Of a stretch of 64,000 bases of DNA, positions 24,233 through 32,219 are shown piece by piece. Both the position numbers and the translations under genes were made by a program. Origin of the DNA: Comamonas koreensis (lineage in GTDB: Bacteria; Pseudomonadota; Gammaproteobacteria; Burkholderiales; Burkholderiaceae_C); assembly GCF_014076495.1 (NCBI RefSeq), contig NZ_CP043575.1, positions 1,922,001-1,986,000 of the forward strand. Direction: 5' to 3'. The notes beneath the pieces were generated by a model. The model made no database searches, was not told the origin of the DNA, and was given only the letters and a program-made list of their open reading frames with translations. The first letter of the stretch is position 1. Each line of letters begins with the position of its first letter.

Positions 24233-24781
24233 ATGTCCAGCCCTGTCCCGCTTCCCTATTTGCAGTCCTACCCCGCCAGCTTGCAGCAGCAGGCCGCAAG
24301 CCTGGTGCAATCGGGCCTGCTGGGTCAGTGGCTGCTGCAGCGCCATCCGCAGCCGCACCAGATGCGCTCGGACAAGGCCTTGCATGCCTATGTGATGGGC
24401 CTCAAGGGCGAGCACATGCGCAACAGCGCAGGCCTGGCCAAGGTGGTGTATGACAGCAAGCTGCAGCTGGTCTACCAGGCGCTGGGCATCCATGTGCGCA
24501 GCGGCAAAAACCATGGCGGCAAGACCCAGTCGCGCCACGAGATCCGCATTGGCAGCCTCTTCAAGCATGCGCCCGAGGCCTTTTTGCGCATGATTGCCGT
24601 GCATGAGCTCGCGCACCTGCGCGAGTCCGACCACAACAAGGCCTTCTACCAGCTGTGCGAATACATGGAGCCGTCCTACCACCAACTGGAGCTGGAGGTG
24701 CGCCTGTACCTGACCTGGCTGGACCAGGGCGGCCACCGGCTGTGGCAGCTGGGTGCTGAATCGGCGGACGGCGCCCGCTGA
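24233..24781 (+). CDS. YgjP-like (M48-type) metallopeptidase domain protein
   Basis: This 182-residue protein has a zinc-peptidase helix AVHELAHLRESDHNKAFY, with His124, Glu125 and His128 giving HExxH and a downstream D-H-N-K-x-F like that of the YgjP/DUF45 and SprT-like families. EIRIGSLFKHAPEAFLRMI before it and MEPSYHQLELEVRLYLTWL after it are typical of the short bacterial YgjP group. No signal peptide is present. The start at 24233 (MSSPVPLPYLQ) is chosen because the frame upstream lies within the previous gene and terminator. The gene is convergent with murI, and the two stops abut at 24781/24782. The substrate is unknown. Confidence 0.82.
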   Translation: MSSPVPLPYLQSYPASLQQQAASLVQSGLLGQWLLQRHPQPHQMRSDKALHAYVMGLKGEHMRNSAGLAKVVYDSKLQLVYQALGIHVRSGKNHGGKTQSRHEIRIGSLFKHAPEAFLRMIAVHELAHLRESDHNKAFYQLCEYMEPSYHQLELEVRLYLTWLDQGGHRLWQLGAESADGAR

Positions 24782-25651
24782 TCAGCCAGCGGCCTGGCAG
24801 CGCTGCGGCGGCAGCCCCAGCCACTGCGCGGCGGCGTATTGCAGCGCCGCCAGCTCGCCGGTGGTCACCAGGCTGCAGGCCTCGTCAAGGCTGGGCGCCT
24901 GCGCCGGCTTGCGCAGCATTCCGGTGGCGTGCAGCAGGCTGAAGGTGCGGCGGGCCACGGGCGTGGCCGTGTCGAGCAGTTGCACCTGCTCGCCCACCAG
25001 CGCGCGCAAGGTGTCGGTGGCAAAAATGTAATGGGTGCAGCCCAGCACCAAGGTGTCGATCTGGCCGGGCTGCGCGCCAAAGCGGCCCATGGCGGCCAGG
25101 TAGGTCTGGCACAGGTCCTGGATTTGCGCGGCATCGGCGGCTGCATCACGCCCGGGGCGGGTGCTGTCTTCAATCGCCCGTGCCAGCCCATTGCAGGCCT
25201 GCACCACAAAGCGGGTCTGGGCCGCATGCGCCGTCTGCAGGGCGGCAAAGCGGCTGCTGCTGACGGTGCCCTGGGTGGCGATCACGCCCACCACATGGGT
25301 CTGGCTGTGCTGGGCGGCGGGCTTGAGGGCAGGCTCCACCCCGATGATGGGCAGGCCCGGGTGCTGCTCGCGCAGGCCCTCAATCGCCGCTGCGGTGGCG
25401 GTGTTGCAGGCAATCACCAGCGCCTTGATGTCGTGGCGCTCGCGCATCTGCTGCGTGATGTGGGCGCAGCGCTGCTGCACAAAGGCGTCGCCACGCTCGC
25501 CATAAGGGGCATTGCCGCTGTCGGCCACATAGACGAACTGCTCATGGGGCAGCACATCGCGCAGCGCGCGCAGCACACTCAGGCCGCCGATACCGCTGTC
25601 AAAAACACCAATGGGGGAGAGAGGGTGGGGCATGGGGGCGAGCAAGGTCAA
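24782..25651 (-). CDS. murI: Glutamate racemase
   Basis: This 289-residue cytoplasmic enzyme converts L-glutamate to D-glutamate for peptidoglycan. The N-terminal IGVFDSGIGGLSVLRALR carries the catalytic Asp/Ser region. VADSGNAPYGER follows, then the first catalytic Cys in IACNTATAAA and the second in LVLGCTHYIF. All family landmarks are present and the length is normal. The start may be the ATG at 25651 or, six codons in, at 25633 (MPHPLSPIG); the second gives a more typical N-terminus. It is convergent with the metallopeptidase gene, and its tail includes a Cys close to the C-terminus. Confidence 0.95.
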   Translation of the reverse strand: MTLLAPMPHPLSPIGVFDSGIGGLSVLRALRDVLPHEQFVYVADSGNAPYGERGDAFVQQRCAHITQQMRERHDIKALVIACNTATAAAIEGLREQHPGLPIIGVEPALKPAAQHSQTHVVGVIATQGTVSSSRFAALQTAHAAQTRFVVQACNGLARAIEDSTRPGRDAAADAAQIQDLCQTYLAAMGRFGAQPGQIDTLVLGCTHYIFATDTLRALVGEQVQLLDTATPVARRTFSLLHATGMLRKPAQAPSLDEACSLVTTGELAALQYAAAQWLGLPPQRCQAAG

Positions 25652-25699
25652 GGCTGAGAAAAAGGCGCGGGCGCCGTGATTGTAGGCAGGCTGCAGCTT

Positions 25700-26074
25700 T
25701 TATGCATCGACCGCTGCGAGCAGCATCAGGCTGGTACAGACAATGCTGAGGAGCCAAACCCCGAGCACGACGCCCAGCACATGGGGCCAGCGCGACAGGC
25801 CCGGCCAGCAGCGCCGCAGCAGGCAGTGCAGCGGCGTGATCAGCAAAGCCTGCAAAAAGCTCGCCGAGATCAGGATGGGCCAGAGGCTGTCGCCATGGAT
25901 GGCCTGGAGCAGCGCGCCATCGCCCGCCCAGACAAAGAGCTGCTCGGCCGGCACGTAGCTGGCAAAGCCGGGTAGGCCCAGCAGTACCAAGGACAGCACG
26001 AGGCCGCCCAGGCTCCAGAGCAGGGGGGTGCGCTGGGCCTGGGTCCAACGCCAAAGTCGCTGCAGAACATGCAT
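25700..26074 (-). CDS. Small hypothetical membrane protein
   Basis: This 124-residue protein has three predicted transmembrane segments: LLWSLGGLVLSLVLLGLPGF near the N-terminus, LWPILISASFLQALLITPL in the middle and VLGVVLGVWLLSIVCTSLML at the C-terminus, the last followed by AAVDA. Short basic loops (LRRCWPGLSRWPH) separate the last two. The ATG at 26074 is chosen because the upstream part of the frame is Arg/Trp-rich without membrane character. No family is recognised. It lies 48 bases upstream of murI on the same strand and might be co-transcribed with it. Confidence 0.6.
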   Translation of the reverse strand: MHVLQRLWRWTQAQRTPLLWSLGGLVLSLVLLGLPGFASYVPAEQLFVWAGDGALLQAIHGDSLWPILISASFLQALLITPLHCLLRRCWPGLSRWPHVLGVVLGVWLLSIVCTSLMLLAAVDA

Positions 26075-26298
26075 GGCGGTATTGTGCCTTTGAACGGCAG
26101 GCGCAGCCCGTGCTGCGCCGTCGCCCCAGCGTCGCCTGGCCGCTGCGATGCCCCAGGTTTTTTGGCAAGAATTTCCCCTTATAGCCAGCACAGCCTTGGG
26201 CGGCAGTGTATAAATTTGCCCTGTCAATCTGGGCTTTGCCCGGCATTGTTGCCAGCAGCGACCGCTGCTGCCCAACCAACAACTAGGAAAACGCAGCC

Positions 26299-27003
26299 AT
26301 GGGCGCGCAATGGAAAGCAAAGGGCAAGGCGCTGGTCGCTGATGCCAAGGGAAAACTCTTTGGCAAACTGGTCAAGGAAATCACGGTCGCGGCGCGTTTA
26401 GGCGGGGGTGACCCGGCCAGCAATTCGCGCCTGCGCATGGCTGTGGAAGCGGCCCGCAAGGCCTCGATGCCCAAGGACACCTTGGAGCGCGCGATCAAGA
26501 AGGGCTCGGGCGCTGGCGCCGATGCCGTCAACTACTCGACCGTGTTGTTCGAAGGCTATGCACCCCACCGCGTGCCGGTGATGGTCGAGTGCCTGACCGA
26601 CAACCCCAACCGCACGGCGCCCAATATGCGCGTGTGCTTCCGCAAGGGCCAGCTCACGGCCGTGGCCTGGGATTTTGACCATGTGGGCATGGTCGAAGGC
26701 GAAGCGGAGAACGGCGCTGATGTGGAGCTGGCCGCGATCGAAGCGGGCGCGCAGGATTTCGAGCCCGCCGAAGAAGAGGGCGTGACCCTGTTCATCACCG
26801 AGCCCTCGGATTTGGATACCGTCAGCAAGGCCTTGCCCGACCAGGGCATCAAGGTGCTGTCGGCCAAGCTGGGCTACAAGGCCAAGAACCCCGTCAGCAT
26901 GGGCAGCCTGCCCGCCGAGGCGCAGGAAGAAGTGCAAGCCTTCCTGGCCGGCCTGGAAAACGATGACGACGTGCAGAACATCTATGTGGGCCTGGTGGAC
27001 TGA
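26299..27003 (+). CDS. YebC/PmpR-TACO1 family protein, YeeN-like subgroup
   Basis: This 234-residue protein belongs to the YebC family, long called DNA-binding regulators; members are now linked to translation of proline-rich stretches. The N-terminus [20 protein letters not shown] differs from the canonical MAGHSKW start and matches the shorter YeeN-like branch. [19 protein letters not shown] and [20 protein letters not shown] are the conserved central elements, followed by an acidic region ([16 protein letters not shown]). The start has GGAAAACGCAGCC upstream. A T-run terminator follows at 27030. A second, canonical YebC would be expected elsewhere in the genome. Confidence 0.92.
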   Translation: MGAQWKAKGKALVADAKGKLFGKLVKEITVAARLGGGDPASNSRLRMAVEAARKASMPKDTLERAIKKGSGAGADAVNYSTVLFEGYAPHRVPVMVECLTDNPNRTAPNMRVCFRKGQLTAVAWDFDHVGMVEGEAENGADVELAAIEAGAQDFEPAEEEGVTLFITEPSDLDTVSKALPDQGIKVLSAKLGYKAKNPVSMGSLPAEAQEEVQAFLAGLENDDDVQNIYVGLVD

Positions 27004-27029
27004 TCGCAGTCCCTGCCAACCCTCTTGAG

Positions 27030-27052
27030 AACGGCCGCGCAGGCCGTTTTTT
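27030..27052 (+). terminator. Rho-independent terminator
   Basis: Stem AACGGCC/GGCCGTT with a GCGCA loop and a run of six T, 26 bases after the YebC-family stop. Confidence 0.9.
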
Positions 27053-27181
27053 CATGGGCGCTTGTGAGGCCGTCGTAGGCAGTTTGCGCTTCTTCATCAT
27101 CTGCCCATTGACAGGGCGGGCCAGATATGCAGAAATTCGCTTGCGCTGGTCGTCGGCGCAGTTTAGATAAGAGCCCATACC

Positions 27182-27460
27182 ATGAAAAAACTCATCGTCC
27201 TTGCCAGCATCGCGCTGGCATCCCAGTTTGCGCTGGCAGCCGACAAGACCCCCACGGCCCAGCAGCAGCTGATGGGTACGTGCAACACCGAGGCCAAGAC
27301 CAAGGAGCTCAAGGGCGATCAGCGCAAGGCGTTCATGTCCAGCTGCTTGTCTGATGGCCGCAAGCGCCAGCAAGAACGCATGAAGACCTGCAACGTCGAT
27401 GCCACTGGCAAGAAGGGCGACGAGCGCAAGGCCTTCATGAGCGAGTGCCTGAAGAAGTAA
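27182..27460 (+). CDS. psiF: PsiF-repeat secreted protein
   Basis: This 92-residue protein has a Sec signal (MKKLIVLASIALASQFALAA, cleaved near residue 20). The mature part holds two PsiF repeats. The first is MGTCNTEAKTKELKGDQRK followed by AFMSSCL; the second is MKTCNVDATGKKGDERKA followed by FMSECLKK. Each has two Cys, suggesting one disulfide per repeat in the periplasm. E. coli psiF is induced by phosphate starvation, but no obvious Pho box was identified by eye in the 128 bases upstream. Function of the family is unknown. A bidirectional terminator follows. Confidence 0.9.
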   Translation: MKKLIVLASIALASQFALAADKTPTAQQQLMGTCNTEAKTKELKGDQRKAFMSSCLSDGRKRQQERMKTCNVDATGKKGDERKAFMSECLKK

Positions 27461-27512
27461 ATACTTCTTTCGATCCGGCGCCAACGTGCTGGGTCTGCCG
27501 AACCGGCAGGAA

Positions 27513-27546
27513 AAAACGCCAAGCATGCACACATGCTTGGCGTTTT
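27513..27546. terminator. Bidirectional terminator between psiF and the porin gene
   Basis: Perfect 15-bp inverted repeat AAAACGCCAAGCATG/CATGCTTGGCGTTTT with a CACA loop. A and T runs on both sides suit both convergent genes. Confidence 0.92.
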
Positions 27547-27589
27547 GCGTGGTGGGCCCGAAGGCCGCACAGATCGCTACAGAAACCGT

Positions 27590-28612
27590 TTAGAAGCGGT
27601 GGCGCACGCCCACTCCAAAGCTGGTGCCGTTGCCGAAGTTCTTGACCTTGTCGTACATCACGATCGCGTAGCCATCGGTGCGCTTGGAGAAATCGTAGTT
27701 GTAGCCGACCGAGACGGTATCACGCTTGGAATCGCTGTCTTGCAGCTTGCTGTGGGCCCAGGCGGCGAGGATGCGGCTGGTGGCGCCCAGTGGCACGGTC
27801 GCGCCCAGGCTGGCGGTCTTGATCTTGAAGTCGGTGTCCTTGCCAGTGGTCTGGCCGTAGGTCGCGTAGGCCTTGGCAAAACCGGCGTCATAGCTGGTGC
27901 CCAGCATCCAGTTGCGGTGGTTCTCGGGCAGCACCACGGACACGGGGTTGCTCAGGTCCACGTCTTCGTAGAAGCCGGTGATGGCAAAGGGGCCGCTCGC
28001 GTAGGTGGCGTTCAGGCCGATGTTGTTCTTGCCGCCTTGGCCAGCCTGTTCACCAAACTGGTAGTGCAGGTTGCCGCTGAAGCCGCCGACCTTGGGCGTG
28101 CTGTAGATCACCTGGTTGCCCCAGCCGGTGTCGGAGGGGTTGCTGCTCTGCCAGCCGCTCTTGTTGAACAGCGACACGTTTTGGTGCAGCACCAGCGGCG
28201 AGAAGGTGAAGGAATCCCCAAAGGGGTTCATCGAGATCGTGGGCACAAAGTTGGGCGCCACGGTGCGGCCCAGGGTGACGGCGCCGAAATCGCCTGACAG
28301 CGACACCAGCGCATCGCGCGACCAGAAGATATCGCCGTTGAAGCGGCCGGGTGTGCCGGTGTCTGCGCGCATGAAGCTGGTCAGCACAAAGCTGGCCTTG
28401 AGGCCGCCGCCCAGGTCTTCCGTGCCCTTGAAGCCGAACCAGGAGGTGGTCATGCCACCGCTGCCCAGCGTGGAGGTGCGGCCATCATCGCCAGGAGCTT
28501 TCATCGAGCCGATATACATATCGACCAAGCCGGTGGCGGTCACCGACGATTGGGCCTGCGCCGCGGAGGCGCAGACGGCCATCACGGCCAGGGCGAGCAG
28601 TTTGTTGTTCAT
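27590..28612 (-). CDS. Gram-negative outer-membrane porin (Omp32-like)
   Basis: This 340-residue general porin of the betaproteobacterial trimeric type is a 16-strand barrel for small hydrophilic or anionic solutes. The signal peptide is MNNKLLALAVMAVCASAAQA. The mature protein starts QSSVTATGLVDMYIG, has SWFGFKGTEDLGGGLKASF and FSRDAL-type strands, and a long loop with DIFWSRDALVSLSGDFGAV and LGRTVAPNF. It ends in GVGVRHRF with the C-terminal Phe required by the BAM machinery. AAAGGAAT precedes the ATG. The long upstream gap (about 290 bases to the divergent Crp gene) suggests a regulated promoter with an extended leader. Confidence 0.95.
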   Translation of the reverse strand: MNNKLLALAVMAVCASAAQAQSSVTATGLVDMYIGSMKAPGDDGRTSTLGSGGMTTSWFGFKGTEDLGGGLKASFVLTSFMRADTGTPGRFNGDIFWSRDALVSLSGDFGAVTLGRTVAPNFVPTISMNPFGDSFTFSPLVLHQNVSLFNKSGWQSSNPSDTGWGNQVIYSTPKVGGFSGNLHYQFGEQAGQGGKNNIGLNATYASGPFAITGFYEDVDLSNPVSVVLPENHRNWMLGTSYDAGFAKAYATYGQTTGKDTDFKIKTASLGATVPLGATSRILAAWAHSKLQDSDSKRDTVSVGYNYDFSKRTDGYAIVMYDKVKNFGNGTSFGVGVRHRF

Positions 28613-28905
28613 GGCATTCCTTTGTTACAAGCGTGTGAATTTGTGATAGCGGTGAATTGTGAAGTCAGTGCCGACCGCTCTGAGCAATATGTGTGCCAAA
28701 AGCTAAAAAAACCGCTGGTAAAGACCCGAGGTGTGGCGTGTACGCCGCATATTGGGGGTATATGGTTTTTGCATGGACTTAGCCGCTGTTGCCAGATGAG
28801 CACGGTGGATCAGGGCTGAAAGCTGCCGTGGTGGCGGGGCTGATCGCTGGCAAGGATTGATGTAGCTCAATGTGCGCAGGCGTCAATCGGGGCAAAGTGC
28901 GGCCC
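28613..28905. promoter_or_regulatory. Divergent region between the porin and a Crp/Fnr regulator
   Basis: These 293 bases separate head-to-head genes. A run of seven A at 28706-28712 and palindrome-like GTGTACGCCGC lie in the porin leader. The segment AAAGACCCGAGGTG at about 28720 resembles AAAGACCCGAAGTG at about 10358 in the repeat-protein leader. An FNR-like box sits at 28857. Confidence 0.4.
28857..28870. promoter_or_regulatory. FNR/ANR-like binding site
   Basis: TTGATGTAGCTCAA matches the TTGAT-N4-ATCAA consensus with one mismatch. It sits 36 bases before the preferred start of the Crp/Fnr-family gene, so autoregulation is possible. It ends on the A of an upstream ATG, which argues against that ATG as the start. 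Confidence 0.5.
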
Positions 28906-29523
28906 ATGCCTGACTTACTCTGCCTGGATGAATTCGCCCCCCACAGCGCCGGCGCCGGTGCCTTGCTGCGCCAGCGCCACCAGCACTTGCTGGATGTGCT
29001 GTACCTGGAGCGGGGCTCGGTCGCCTTCGGGGTGCAGGAAGAGGGCCGCATGCGCCACCTCCTCGGGGTCATGGAGGGGCCCTGCTGGCTCGATGCCGCG
29101 CCGGCACTGGCCGAGCAGCCCTGTGCGGTGGACATGGTGGCGCGCACCGCCGTGCAATGGCGGGCGGTGCCCGTAGTGCAGCTGCGCAGTTACCTGCTGC
29201 AGTGGCCGGCCGAGGCCCAAGGCCTGGTGGCCAGCATGGCCCAGGGCTACTGCCAGCAGGCTGCGCTGGCAGTCAGCCGGGTGGCGCAGGACGCTGTGGC
29301 GCGCTGCGCCGAGTGGCTGCTGCAGCATGCCGAGCCCGGCGACCAGGGGCTGCGGGTGCAACTGGCACAATCGAAACGCCAGATTGCCGCGCACCTGGGC
29401 ATTGCGCCCGAGACGCTCTCGCGCGTGCTGCGCCAATTGCGCGACCAGGGCCTGCTTGACGGCCTGGGAAAGAACCTCTGGCTGCCGCAGCCCGAGTCGC
29501 TGCGCCAGCTCGCCAAGTCCTAG
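28906..29523 (+). CDS. Crp/Fnr-family transcriptional regulator
   Basis: This 205-residue regulator has a cyclic-nucleotide-type beta-roll followed by a Crp HTH. The sensor part contains VLYLERGSVAFGVQEEG with the family's roll signature but no N-terminal Cys cluster, so it is not a canonical [4Fe-4S] FNR. The dimerisation helix is at about 110-140. The HTH appears as QSKRQIAAHLGIAPETLSRV with LRQLRDQGLL, and E-x2-SR is the DNA-recognition pattern shared by FNR/DNR-type proteins. The ATG at 28906 is preferred over 28870 because the FNR-like box overlaps the latter. The inducing signal is unknown; low oxygen or nitric oxide are candidates by family. Confidence 0.85.
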   Translation: MPDLLCLDEFAPHSAGAGALLRQRHQHLLDVLYLERGSVAFGVQEEGRMRHLLGVMEGPCWLDAAPALAEQPCAVDMVARTAVQWRAVPVVQLRSYLLQWPAEAQGLVASMAQGYCQQAALAVSRVAQDAVARCAEWLLQHAEPGDQGLRVQLAQSKRQIAAHLGIAPETLSRVLRQLRDQGLLDGLGKNLWLPQPESLRQLAKS

Positions 29524-29740
29524 CCAACCCTATCGGGCCCTGCCCAGCATGGGCCAGCCCATCGGTGACCCGGGTTTTCTCCGTCCGGTCTTTTCCCGAT
29601 ACCGGCGCCGGACCTAAACAGCGAACATGTGCGCAGCTGAAAGGAGGCGCCGCATGCCAGAGTCTGTTATTTGCTATTGCCGGGCCGACTCGGGCGTTCG
29701 CTGCCGCAGGCCATGGGCCATGCAGGTCAGGTAGCGCGGC

Positions 29741-31807
29741 ATGGATGACAGGAAGGTGCATTGGCAGCCAGATCCCCCACCCCCGGTCGACGGCCTGCGC
29801 GATACGGCCGGGCCCTGGCTGTGGCGCCTGTGGGTGGTGGTGCCCTTGATGGTGCTGCTGGGCACGGCGCTGGTGCAGTGGCTGGCGATCCATGCCAGCC
29901 AGCAGACGGTGATCACCCAGCTGTCGGCCCAGCAGGCCGACGAGACCGAGATGCTGGCCAGGCTGATGGGCAGCAAGTTCGAGCAAAGCCAGAAGGTGCT
30001 GGGGGCCCTTGCCGAAGCGGCTGCGCCCTGGGTGCAAGGCCCCGCGTCCCAGCCGCCCCCGCTGCTGGAGCAGGGTCTGGCGGCCACGCGCTACTTTGAC
30101 AGCCTGGTGTTTGCGCGCGGCACCCAGGTCTTCAGGCGCCATGTGCGCGATGCGGGCGAGGGCGACGAGGCCGTCGAGCCAGCCGAGCGCGATGTGCTGC
30201 GCCGCGTGATGGTCGATGGCAAGCCCCTGGTGTCCGAACCTTTCAAAAGTGCGTCCGGCGGGCCCAGCATTGCGCTGGGCATTGCGCTACGCGACAAGCA
30301 AGGTGCAGTGCAAGGCGCCATGGCCGGGGTGCTGCGGCTGCAGTCCCAGAGCCTGTTGCCGGTATCGCTGGCAGCCACCCCGCCGGACAGCGGACAACTG
30401 GTGCTGATGACGGCAGCGGGCGTGCTGGTCTCCCACCCCGACCCGACGCGCATTCTGGGCACGACCGAAGATGACGCCTTGTTGGCCCCGGTGCTGCAAC
30501 GCTGGCAGGAGCGCGCTGCCCGTGGCGGCGCCCAGACCGCGCAGTCCTGGTGGCTGGCGCCCAACCTGGTGAGCGTCGCGCAGATGCCTGCGGCCCGCTG
30601 GCTGGTGGTGCGCGTCATGCCCCATGACCAGAGCCTGCAAAGCTGGGGGCGCCAGTGGCGCAGCTGGTGGTGGCTGCTGCTCATGCCTGTGGCCCTGGCA
30701 GCGCTGACCTGCCTGTGGCTGTGGGCGCACAGCCGGCGCTTCAAGCAATTGGTGGCGCAGACACCGCTGCCCGCTGCACCCACCCCGGTGCTGGCACTGG
30801 CCTCGGGGCCGGTCCAGGTGGCCGACCCTGCCAGCGGCCCGCCGCCCGACGAGATTGACCGCATGGGCATGCACCTGCAAGAGCTGGGCCAGCAGCGCGA
30901 ATCGCTGGCCGAGCAGTTGCGCCAACAGCAGCAACTGGCCGAGAGTGTGCTCGCGCATGCGCGTTTTTCCTTTTTGCTGCTGCAGCGCGATCAGATTCAA
31001 CAGGTCTCCCAGGCGCTGGCCCATTTGCTGGGCTACAGCCGCCAGGACCTGCAAGGCCAGCCGGTGCGCATGCTGGCGATGGCCGACCAGGACTTCGACC
31101 AGGCCTGGGAGCAACTGGCCCCGGATCTGGAGCGCCTGGGCAGCGCTGAGACCAGCGTGGTGCTGCGCCACCAGTCGGGCGCGCCGGTCATGGTCAGCCT
31201 GCACCTGGTGAACATTGCGCAGGCGGGGCCGGATCTGCGCTGGTGCTTTGTGCGCGCCGGCCAGGCCCGCGTGGCCGCGCAGTCGCCCAGCCGCATGGAC
31301 AAGCTCACCCTGCTGCCCAACTACGAGGCCTTGCTGCTGCACCTGACCGCCCTGCTGCAGGCTAGGCGCGAGGGGCTGGACCAGTCCTCGCCCAGCGCGC
31401 CGGTGCTGTTCTATGTGAATGTCGACAATATGTCGGCCATCAATGCACTGGCCGGCCATGCACAGGGCGATCTGGTGCTGCAGCATGTGGCGCGCCAGCT
31501 GCAGCTGCTGCAGCCTTTCCAGGGCTATGCGGCGCGGGTGGCGGGCGACAAGTTTGCGCTGGTGCTGCGCCAGTGCAGCCCGGAAAAGGCCCATGAGCTG
31601 GCTGCCCAGCTCTGCGACACCCTGCAGAACTGGCAGCCCCAGCTGCGCAGCAAGCATTTTGTGGTCACCGTCAGCATCGGTCTGCTTCAGATGGATGCCT
31701 CGTTTTCCGATGCGCTGCAGGTGGTGCGTGCCGCCGACATGGCCAGCTACAGCGCTAAGCGCCAGGGCGGCAACCGGGCCTGCTGGCGTGAGGCCAAGGT
31801 GGCCTGA
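29741..31807 (+). CDS. Membrane Cache-PAS-GGDEF protein with degenerate active site
   Basis: This 688-residue inner-membrane sensor has transmembrane segment 1 at about 27-50 (LWVVVPLMVLLGTALVQWLA) and a periplasmic dCache-like domain to about 305. Transmembrane segment 2 (WWWLLLMPVALAALTCLWLW) is at about 309-330, followed by a Pro/Ala linker. A coiled stretch rich in Gln and Leu leads into a PAS-like domain (about 395-505), and a GGDEF domain begins at MDKLTLLPNYEALL (about 518). The signature loop reads AGDKF at 601-605 instead of GG[DE]EF, so diguanylate cyclase activity is unlikely; it may bind GTP or act as an effector. The rest of the GGDEF fold (VNVDNMSAINALAGHAQGD, VTVSIG) is well kept. 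The 217-base upstream gap has no clear promoter. Confidence 0.88.
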   Translation: MDDRKVHWQPDPPPPVDGLRDTAGPWLWRLWVVVPLMVLLGTALVQWLAIHASQQTVITQLSAQQADETEMLARLMGSKFEQSQKVLGALAEAAAPWVQGPASQPPPLLEQGLAATRYFDSLVFARGTQVFRRHVRDAGEGDEAVEPAERDVLRRVMVDGKPLVSEPFKSASGGPSIALGIALRDKQGAVQGAMAGVLRLQSQSLLPVSLAATPPDSGQLVLMTAAGVLVSHPDPTRILGTTEDDALLAPVLQRWQERAARGGAQTAQSWWLAPNLVSVAQMPAARWLVVRVMPHDQSLQSWGRQWRSWWWLLLMPVALAALTCLWLWAHSRRFKQLVAQTPLPAAPTPVLALASGPVQVADPASGPPPDEIDRMGMHLQELGQQRESLAEQLRQQQQLAESVLAHARFSFLLLQRDQIQQVSQALAHLLGYSRQDLQGQPVRMLAMADQDFDQAWEQLAPDLERLGSAETSVVLRHQSGAPVMVSLHLVNIAQAGPDLRWCFVRAGQARVAAQSPSRMDKLTLLPNYEALLLHLTALLQARREGLDQSSPSAPVLFYVNVDNMSAINALAGHAQGDLVLQHVARQLQLLQPFQGYAARVAGDKFALVLRQCSPEKAHELAAQLCDTLQNWQPQLRSKHFVVTVSIGLLQMDASFSDALQVVRAADMASYSAKRQGGNRACWREAKVA

Positions 31808-31971
31808 AGGCCAGGGGCTGAGGGACATCCGCCACAGCTTGGGGTAACAACCGGGATAGGCTGCAGCCCCCGGCTGATAAGCTTGAATGTCCTCATTTTG
31901 AGAACGTATTTACGACTTCCTCACGCCGCGACAGTGTCTTTGCGGGATGGGATGCGAGGCGCAACACCGCA

Positions 31972-31990
31972 GCAATAGCTCAGCTATTGC
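31972..31990. repeat. Short palindromic element GCAATAGCT-C-AGCTATTGC
   Basis: Perfect 9-bp arms around a single C, flanked by the partly complementary GCGAGGCGCAACACCGCA and GAGGATTTGCAACGACGC. The form suggests an intergenic repeated palindrome, but only one copy was noticed in this window. Confidence 0.45.
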
Positions 31991-32087
31991 GAGGATTTGC
32001 AACGACGCAGACCGCCCCTGCCCGGGCGGCCCTAGCCGGGCGCCCCTTCCCGGGCAGCGCAAAGCCACTGTCCCTACGGGTTGGAGT

Positions 32088-32138
32088 GAAATCGGGCGAT
32101 TTCTTCGCGCTGGCCCTTGCTTGCACCCCGGTGCAAGC
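32088..32138. promoter_or_regulatory. Two dyads upstream of lysR, candidate operators
   Basis: GAAATCG-GG-CGATTTC at 32088-32103 and GCTTGCACC-CC-GGTGCAAGC at 32119-32138 are perfect dyads whose centres lie 33 bp apart, about three helical turns. They are 82-132 bases before the LysR start, in the range used for LysR-type autoregulation. Confidence 0.45.
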
Positions 32139-32219
32139 GGCGGACCATCGCTTCGAACTCATCCCGATTGCACTCCAACGCGGCTGTGTAGAGATCGTAA
32201 ACACGTTCTAAACACCCGC

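Larger units (their letters stand above)
31808..32219. other. 412-base gap with several dyads upstream of lysR
   Basis: No gene is supported. It contains a 9-bp inverted repeat at 31972-31990 within a longer hairpin-like segment, GC-rich inverted blocks at about 32010-32055 (CCCGGGCGGCCC, GCCGGGCGCC), and two clean dyads at 32088 and 32119 close to the LysR start. Confidence 0.5.
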
